A DNA stretch of 64,000 bases from Ceratotherium simum simum (taxonomy: Eukaryota; Chordata; Mammalia; Perissodactyla; Rhinocerotidae), in NCBI RefSeq assembly GCF_000283155.1, contig NW_004454179.1:394156-458155 (forward strand), read 5' to 3'. The notes beneath the pieces are model-generated. The model made no database searches, was not told the DNA's origin, and was given only the letters and a program-made list of their open reading frames with translations. Of the stretch, positions 42,901-51,900 are shown piece by piece (within the stretch, counting starts at the first letter, position 1; each line of letters starts with the position of its first letter). The position numbers were made by a program, and so were the translations under genes.

Positions 42901-45900
42901 ATATTTTTTGCCTTTGGTGAGGAAGATTGTCCCTGAGCTGACATCTGTTGCCAGTCTACCTCTATTTTGTGTGTGGGATGCTGCCACAGCATGGCTTGGT
43001 GAGCGGTGTATAGGTCTGTGCCCAGGATCTGAACCCACAAACCCCGGGCTGCTGAAGCGGAGTATGCGAACTTAACCACTGTGCCACCGGGCTGGCCCCT
43101 GTTTTGTATATTTTTATTGCCTTCATGAAATCAATATGCTTGTCTGGGCTGAAAGTCCAAAATGATTCGTTCACATAGCTGATTGTTGATTTTGGGAGCT
43201 CAGCTGGATCTGTATGTGTTCCCCCTGTGGCTTGGGCTTCTCATAACACAGTGGCTGGATTCTGGATTTGAGGGGGAGTGTCCTGAAGGTTAGTGTTCCA
43301 AGAGGACAGGGTAGAAGTTACAAGGCTTCTTTTTTTTTTTTTTTAATAATTTTATTTATTTATTTATTTTTTCCCCCAAAGCCCCAATAGATAGTTGTAT
43401 GTCATCGTTGCACATCCTCCTAGTTGTTGTATGTGGGACACGGCCTCAGCATGGCTGGAGAAGCGGTACGTCGGTGCGCGTCCGGGATCCGAACCCAGGC
43501 CGCCAGCAGTGGAGCGCGCGCACTTAACCGCTAAGCCACCAGGCCGGCCCAACACAAGGCTTCTTATGATCAAGCCTCAGAAGCACCATGAAGTTACTTC
43601 TACCACATCCTGTTGGTTGTGGGAGTCATTACGGCCAGCCCAGATTCAAGGAGAGGGGAATGAGACTCCATCTCTCAATGGGAAGGGTAGCAAAGAATTT
43701 GTAGCAAACTTTAATCTGTCATAATTAGGGTACTTATTGAAAATCCTAGACTCTTTCCTTGGAGATTTCTGATTTAGCAGGTTTGTGGTAGGGTCCAAGA
43801 ATCTTTTAAACAAATTTTCTAGATAATTCTTATGATCATACAAATTTGGGAAATACTGATCTCCAAGTTTCCCCTGATTTTAACATACCATGTGTAAACC
43901 TGAAGAGGGTAGAGGGTAACTCAATCTTTCTGTCCTTGCTGTGGTGAATTTGAACCAGCACACTTGATATTTTCTAATTCATTGTCTTTAATAGTTATTT
44001 GAGAGAGTTAATTCTTTGCAATTTATAAATTCATATTGTGGATTAAGATTTGTTTTTTTTTTAATTCTGTTGTAGGATGGATCTGTAGTCCTTGACTCTT
44101 GTGAAGTGTCAACAGAAAATAATCAAACTACTCGATTTCCCAAACCTGAGTTAGAGATTCAGTTTACACCTTTACGGCCAAACAAAATGTCAGTGATACA
44201 CCCTGGTTGTACCTCACCAGTGACAGTTAAGATTTCCAAGACCCGGAAGAGGAAGAGTAATGAAATGGAGGAGGTAAAAACTTAACTGATGAGTGAATTT
44301 AACAAGCAAAGCTTATTATTAGTAAGCTCAGTTACAATATATAGTTAAACTCTGTTACACTGCCTTCTTCATAAGCACTGCTGTGAGAGACTAAAATCAT
44401 AATTTGTGGTATATTTTATACTCTTTAAGAATATCGTTGTAGTTTGTAGTTTAGTAGTCCTCAAACAAAAAGCTATGGATATTAAAACAGATAGCTTATC
44501 CCTTGTTTCAATGAAGTTGTGACAGGTTGAATGATGTTGGACTTTATTGGAAAGCTATTTCAGTATACCAGTCCTGTTCAAACTTGGTCACTCTCCCTCC
44601 AATGGAAGAGAAAAAGGGTTGATAAAGAAATTAGGGAAACTGAAATGGATAACTTGCTTTGGTATAATCTCTGTCATTTAACTAAAATCTTAGGTCTCTA
44701 TGGTCATAACAGGTTTTGGAAGAAAAATTCTTTTTCTATGGGCCAGTATTAAAATTTGGACCTCTATTTAGCTAAAAACTATTTACCTGTCTTATTACAG
44801 CTTTCTGATTGTAGGGGTTACCAAACCTTCTACCATATTCTAGCCATGCAAGTTTGGCAAATCACATAAACTTTCTGATCCTCAGTTTCTTCCTTTTGGA
44901 AATAAAGGATTAGATAATATGTTTAAAATGCTTAGCTTTTGCTCTACATTTGGTAGATACATAATAAATGGTAATATTTATTTTAAAAGTAACTAGTTTT
45001 AGGTTTACAACTAATTATAAACTCTCTAGCACAATAATTTTTTCTTCAGCTGTTTTTCTTACTCCTTTAAAGAGTGGTATATTTCAGGCTGGTGAAAGAG
45101 CAGAAATAGTATTAACCGTCCTCCTGAGGCGCTCTGTCGGGTGACAAATTTGCTGAATAAACATTATTTAGCATATTTCCTGCTACACATAGAACACCTT
45201 TAGAGATTGTTTTGTAGAGCCTTAGTTAACTTTTATTCTATATTTTATTTATATTTAATACATTTTAGATGCCATTAAAATACTAAAATTTTAATTTCAT
45301 CATAATCTATGTTAAGTTGACTTTTCCTTGATTCAATTTTTTTTGAGGAAAAAGGAAAAATTGGTTGTGTACTCTGAGGATTAAAATATAATTATTCATT
45401 TTACTGTTGGTATATACTCCTCATGTGTATTTCAGAATAGATATACAGATTATTGTAGATTAATCATGTAGAAGCTTAAAAATTTTAACTGATTTTGCTA
45501 GCTCTTCACTGCTGTAATAAACTGACTGTTGTAAGGTCCTCATGAAAATCATTTATACAGTGCTGTAGTCTAATCCAGTGAAGACTCCAAAGGGCTCTTT
45601 ATGGAACTCGACAAGTGTGACGGAGTTGCAGTCTTTCTTCATTTGCTTCCTATGATTACCACCAGTTTTTCCCCTTTCAGGAAGTCTTCTTCTTATGACC
45701 CTTGTGACTTCTACTTTGTAACTGGCATTCTGAGGTTGGGTCATGATTGTTTCTCTACTTCTCTTCTTACCTTTTTTTTTTTTTCCCCTTTTATGCTCAT
45801 AATCTTTGGTATAATTAGGATTTGCACCAGTTCAGTTCAGTTAATATACTACAAAAGGCTTTGTCCTAAGTGAGGTTATGTGGGGAGAAGTAGAGTAAGA

Positions 45901-48900
45901 TGTCATGACTGTTTAGTAGAGAAGACAGATTATATTTCTTAATTTTCACATTTTGCCTGTGCTTATACTGAAGATTTGTATTTGTTTTTGTTTTATTTTG
46001 TTTTTTGATGTTGCCAAATTTCAATTAGAGGTCTTAGACATAGATGCTCTGCATGATTTGGGAATTGGGGAAAGGGTAGGTATATTGCTGTGCTGTATTT
46101 TAAAGGTGGGCTTCAAATAAAAGATTTTATCCCTTCTAATATTTTTCATGTAACTCATATAATTTTATTATTTATGATGTTTGTGAAGATTTCATACCTT
46201 TAATCATTTCACAGTATATAAGTGTATTAAATTATCACCTTATACACCTTAAACTTACATATATTATATGTCAATAATATCTCAATGAAGTTGGAAAAAA
46301 GAATTCATACCTTCAGTCAGGGTTTCTCAACTTCTGCACATTTTGGGCCAAATACGTCTTTGTTTTGGAAGGCTGTCTTGTGCTTTGTAGGAGTGTGTAG
46401 TGGCATTCCTGGCCTCTAACCACTAGTTGCCAATGAACCCTCCTTTCTCCCCAGCAATGACAACCAAAAATATCTCCAGACATTGCCAATGTCCCCTGGG
46501 GTCAAAATCACCCTTGGTAGAGAACCATTATCTTATTTATTTGTTGTTTGTATTTTTGAGCCTAGAGAAAGAAAATATTGTCAAGAAATTAACCAGTGCT
46601 GGAATTCATTATTTTTAGGACTTTGTGAAATGTGAAAATAAGAAGAATGCTACACCCAGAACTAATTTGAAGTCCCTTATTTCTGAGCATACAGATTCCT
46701 CTGTTGAAAAGGAACAAAAGGTTTGTCTTTGAATTTGTCCAAAATCAACTATTTTCATGACTTACATTTGTAAAGTAGAAGATGAAAATAAAGATGTCAA
46801 ATTTGGTTAGTAATTATCTAGAAATCCAGTTTTGTCCCATTATAACTCATTTATCTTCCATTTCCTCTTCATCAAATTCAGCTTTGAATATAACCATTAG
46901 CATCTGGCCAGTAGCAGGCACTTCTTGATCTATTCACTTCTGACTTGGCACTCTGCCTGTCGCACTTATTTTGCCATTCTCTGGCCCTTTCATTCCACTC
47001 CTCATATTCTTAATCCCGAGGTCCCTGCCTGAGAGTTCATAACCTGTGTCTGGCCTCAACTGTGGCTATAAACTATTTCCTTCTAGCATTTCTCATTAAC
47101 AATAACAAAAAATTTTTGTTTGTTAGGTTTCCACACGTCCATCATCGAAGAAAACATATTCTTTACGGAGTCAGGCATCTACAATTAACACAAACTTGGC
47201 CACTAAGAAAAAAGAAGGAACGCTACAGAAATTTGGAGAATTTTTACAACATTCTCCAACAATTCTTCAAGCAAAAGGTTTGCAGAAAATTAATTAAATG
47301 ACCTTTTATGTTAGGTATAGAGTGTCCTCTAATATCTGATGGGTGTATAAACTCAACAACAGTGATTATTATGTTTCAAAGAGACATTGTCCTGTGTTAG
47401 GTACTGTGGGAGGGAACATGAAAGGATGATATGCCTAGGTGTTCACTGTGTAGTGGAGGAGAAAAACCCATGTTTAAGTAATTGATCCAGAGCAGAATGC
47501 TTAATGTAGTTACAGAGATACAAGCAAAATGCTATGGTAGTTTTGGAGGGAAGAGAGCTCTTCTCATTCGGGGGCTATGGGAAGATTTTATAGAAGAGAT
47601 GGGGTTTAACCTGGGTACTGAAATGTTGGCAGGATTACACCCTCTAGAGATAATCACTGTTAGTATTATGGGATATATTCTTCTAGTGTTTTTTTCTATT
47701 CATAGATAAATGTTACCTATTCATATATAATATATCAAAAACATAATATTTCTATAAATATCTATTGAATTTAGTTGCTTTAAGGCTTTTTTCTTTATAA
47801 TATAATATAAACATATTAATACCTGTCTATTAATATATGCTAAGATGTGTACTCTATATACACATATACATAAACATACATGCATGTGTATACATACACG
47901 CACATGCACGCACATCTATCAGAGGGAATAGTTAGAGTACCAGGAAAGTGTGTGCAGGCAGTTCCAGGTAGCAGTATGCGTCTGGCATGTAGAATGTGGA
48001 GAGATTACTGGGGGGAAGAGGGTAGATGGAGGAGTGGGTTTTTGTTTACCTGAGTGGTAGGAGTAGGATAAATTGGACATTAGAGGCAGGGAGGATGAGG
48101 AGGGAAAGGGACTAAAAGCAGGGGACAGTTGAGTTGAATCAAATAGGTTGTGTAAAAACACTTTCTGTAAAAACTTACCACAGAGGTTCTCAAACTTTCT
48201 TGGTTCACGGTGCCCATAATGTCTCAGTAATTTTTTTAATTGTGTCCCTGCACTCAAAGAAATGCCTAATAGTCCCATCCATTAGTACTTAAGGCCAAAC
48301 AACCAGTGAAAATTCATCTTCTGAAAATCCACGTTGCAAAGATTTGTCGTCATCAGAGGGAATGCAGTGCACTATTATTTTAAATGGTGAACTGCCTTGA
48401 GCTATTGAGTGTCACTGTTTTCCTTGAAAATTTAAAATATTACGAGGTGCTTCTGTGAGTTTGCTGCGGCATGTCTCAGTGCACAGTGTGGGAGCTTCAG
48501 ACTTATCAGACCCATTTGTATATATTTTTCAAAACATATACCTTTTTTTAAAGATATAGTTTGTATAAGCATAGGAAATATCTGAAGGGACAAACAGCAG
48601 ACTTAAATGTCTAAATTCAGAGGCAGGACTTGTTATTTTAGATTCTTATGTATTTTATTTCAATTATATTGACATCACCTATATATTAAAAGGAAATAAC
48701 GTTTTCAAGGAAAGGGAGGTACCCGTATGGTAATGACTCCCTTAGTTGGTTGACTCGGCTGCTTAACAGCTTCCCTGCCTATATAGCTGGCATGGATTTT
48801 TTTTTAAACTTGTTTCTAGGAATATAAGATATTCCTATTTTGGATTGTAAATACAATACATGTCTGTTGTTGATCGCTTGGAAATACAGGGAAAAAAGAA

Positions 48901-51900
48901 GAAAATAGAGATTAGTTCTTAAAATTCTTCTGCTCTGATAACCACCGTTAATTACTCAGTATCATTGGTCTCCCAGCTTTTCCCTCTTGCCTTTCTCCTA
49001 ACCATTCAGTACATGGCAGCCAGAATGATCTTTTCACAGTGCAAATTGAATTATTCAAGCTATAATTTTTTGTTTTCTTATTATCTTTTCCACTGGAGTA
49101 TAAACTCCACAAGTACAAAATGTCTGTCTAGTTCACATCCTCAGCTTTAGTATAGTGGCTGGCAGGTAGCAGTGAGGAGTTTGGAGGCTGCAGGCCAAAA
49201 TCCTATGTGATTTTTTTCAGGCTGACATGAGGCAATTGCAAATCTTTACCTGTTAAGCCTCATAGGGGACAGCTGCCCTCCCCACACCAAACTTGGTACA
49301 CAGTCAATGCATTGCAGTCCCTGAAGGGAGTTAGAGTCAAGACTCAGGTCACCTGCCAGCCATGCTCTTATGCATGTCTGCATTCCTAGCCTAGGTGCCT
49401 TCATTCGGATCCTCTTTATTGGGGGCCTTCAGCAGAGAACTTCCTCAGGTGCTTCTGCCAAAGACCTTCTTATGACGGGGAAGGGGAGGGAAACTGGAGG
49501 ACCGTTTTCTCCACTCTGACTCTACTTTTCCACTCCTATCCCTTCCTCCTGGCCTCCAGCCCCAAGGTCCATAAAACTGCAAGTGTAAGAGCCTTTTGTT
49601 CAGGGCTCCCTCGGCAATGAGATGACCCCACTTCTGTGCTGATTCTCCTGACCTAGACCATGCACCATTCCATGGGGGAATATGGAAGTGGGGTGGGAGG
49701 AAGCACTTTCTCAGGTTTAGCCTCTTGCTTCTTCTATCGTATTAAGTGGTTAAAGGCTTGAGTGTTACTTTCATTTTGGCTTGTTGTCTTAATTAGCTGC
49801 TCTGACGTCTGGCAGCTCAGCTCTCTCAAGCTCTTGTCAGCCCTTGATAAGTAGACCCTCAATTTAGCATATTTTCTTGAATGTTTTTTCTATTTTTTAA
49901 AAAAATATAGTTGATATCTTATGTATACGTATTTTCTATCCAGGAGTTTTCTCAGATGGAAATGTATTTTTTATTAAACTCAATGTGTGTCTGTTAAGAA
50001 AATAAAAATGTACACAGTAAGAAATTAAAAAATTCCTATTCCAGTTCCCAGAGGCAATCAACTGTTAACAATTTGGTTTCTATCTTCTACTATACGTGTG
50101 TGTGTGTTTGTGTGTGTGTGTGAGAACTATAAGTAAAGGGCTCACAATTGCAAACTACTTTCACTTAATATTCATTATGGACATCCTTACATGTGAGTAC
50201 TGAACTAGATCTACTGCCTTATTATTTTTAATGCTGCGTGGTCCACTATATATGTATCCTGTTCTTTTCCTTAAAATAGCATAAACCTCTTCCAAGCCAT
50301 TAAACATGCCTGAGTTTTAATGGTTGTGCTATAATTTACCAGACCTTTTCACTATGTTGAACATTAGTCAAATGATATTTTATTTATGTGCTCTTTTTTT
50401 TTGTGAGGAAGATTAGCCCTGAGCTAACAACCGTTGCCAATCTTCCTCTTTTTGCTGAGGAAGACTGGCCCTGGGCTAACATCCGTGCCCATCTTCCTCT
50501 AGTTTATATGGGACGCTGCTGCAGCATGGCTTGATAAGCAGTGCATAGATCCCCGCTTGGGATCTGAACCTGCGAACCCCAGGCTGCCAAAGCAGAGTGC
50601 GCGAACTTAACCACTGCACCACCGGGCCAGCCCCTGCTCTTTTGTTTTTACTGTTGATCCTTTTTGCATGTGTTTATTAGGAATTTAATTTTTTTCTTTG
50701 TGAATTTTCTATTAGTGTCCTTTTGCCATTTATAAATTGCAGTGCTTTACTTTTTAATTTGGTATGTTTTTTTTATTAAGAATTTCAAACCTTTACAGTT
50801 AGAAAATTATTTATTTCAGGATTTAATTAATATTTTTTTTTCATAGCAAAGAAGATAATTGAAACGATGAGTTCTTCAAAGCTCTCAAATGTAGAAATAA
50901 GTAAAGAAAATGTATCTCGACCAAAACGGGCCAAACGGAAATTATACACAAGTGAAATTTCATCTCCTATTGATATATCTGGCCAAGTGGTAAGCTACTA
51001 TTTCAGTTTTCTTAAAAGTAAAACTGTCCCTGTTCTTTTTAATTCTGAAGTATTCATAACAATATGAACTTTAGAATGGCTTGAATTTTTATTCTTTAGA
51101 TCAAATCTTAAAACATGGTTTACATTGTTATGCTTTTGGTATCAGATGTATTAAATTTACAGTAATTAAATATATATGCTATGTTAATGTATATAAGTGT
51201 CATATGCATTTACATTTGTAAACTCATCAGAGGAATTTTAATTCCATCAATAGAATTATTACTAGTTAGTAATTTATTTGCTTCCAGCATCTGTTTTTCT
51301 CATTATCTTTATCATGATAGTTGTACAAATCTGGGCCTAAGTATGCCTGGTAAAAATATAGAATTGACATTCAGTCATTTCCTCCCACCTTTCCTCTAAG
51401 CCTTCCAGGTTCTATTGAGAAAAGACTGTAGTTTGTCACCCTGACTCTATGACTCATTCTCCTCACTCAGAACAGACTGTGCTATTACAGAGGAAGTTCT
51501 AATTTTCTATCATGCTTGCATTTGCCTAGTGGATGAAAGTGAAGATAGAAAAGTAATTAAAGGAAAAGCCTTCAGCAGGAAGTGGCCAAGAAAAATCAGA
51601 GAGACCTTTTGCAATAGTAGCAATCAGATATAAGATAGACACTTGAAGGCAAGTGGTAAAGAATTAGGAAGTTGGAAGTATTATTTTCTTGGTCACTTTT
51701 CACCATCTGTCTGATTAGCACATCATTTCCTCCCTTGGCTGAAATTATTTCTTTTCTTAGTTGCAAAACAATACTCTGCTTTCTAAGTTTTATACTTGTT
51801 GCTGTGAAAGATCATTTCTTAAAAATTACTTGAGACATTTGTCTGCAAATATTTCAGTAATTATTTCAAGCTATATATATCCCGAATTCAATACAGAGTG

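Noticed and set aside
43395..43724. 109-codon plus-strand frame
   Set aside because: Runs through an antisense ERE and its flank.
48001..48278. 119-codon minus-strand frame (47919-48278)
   Set aside because: Composition follows a purine-rich tract, and the frame crosses into the hAT-like repeat; no family resemblance.
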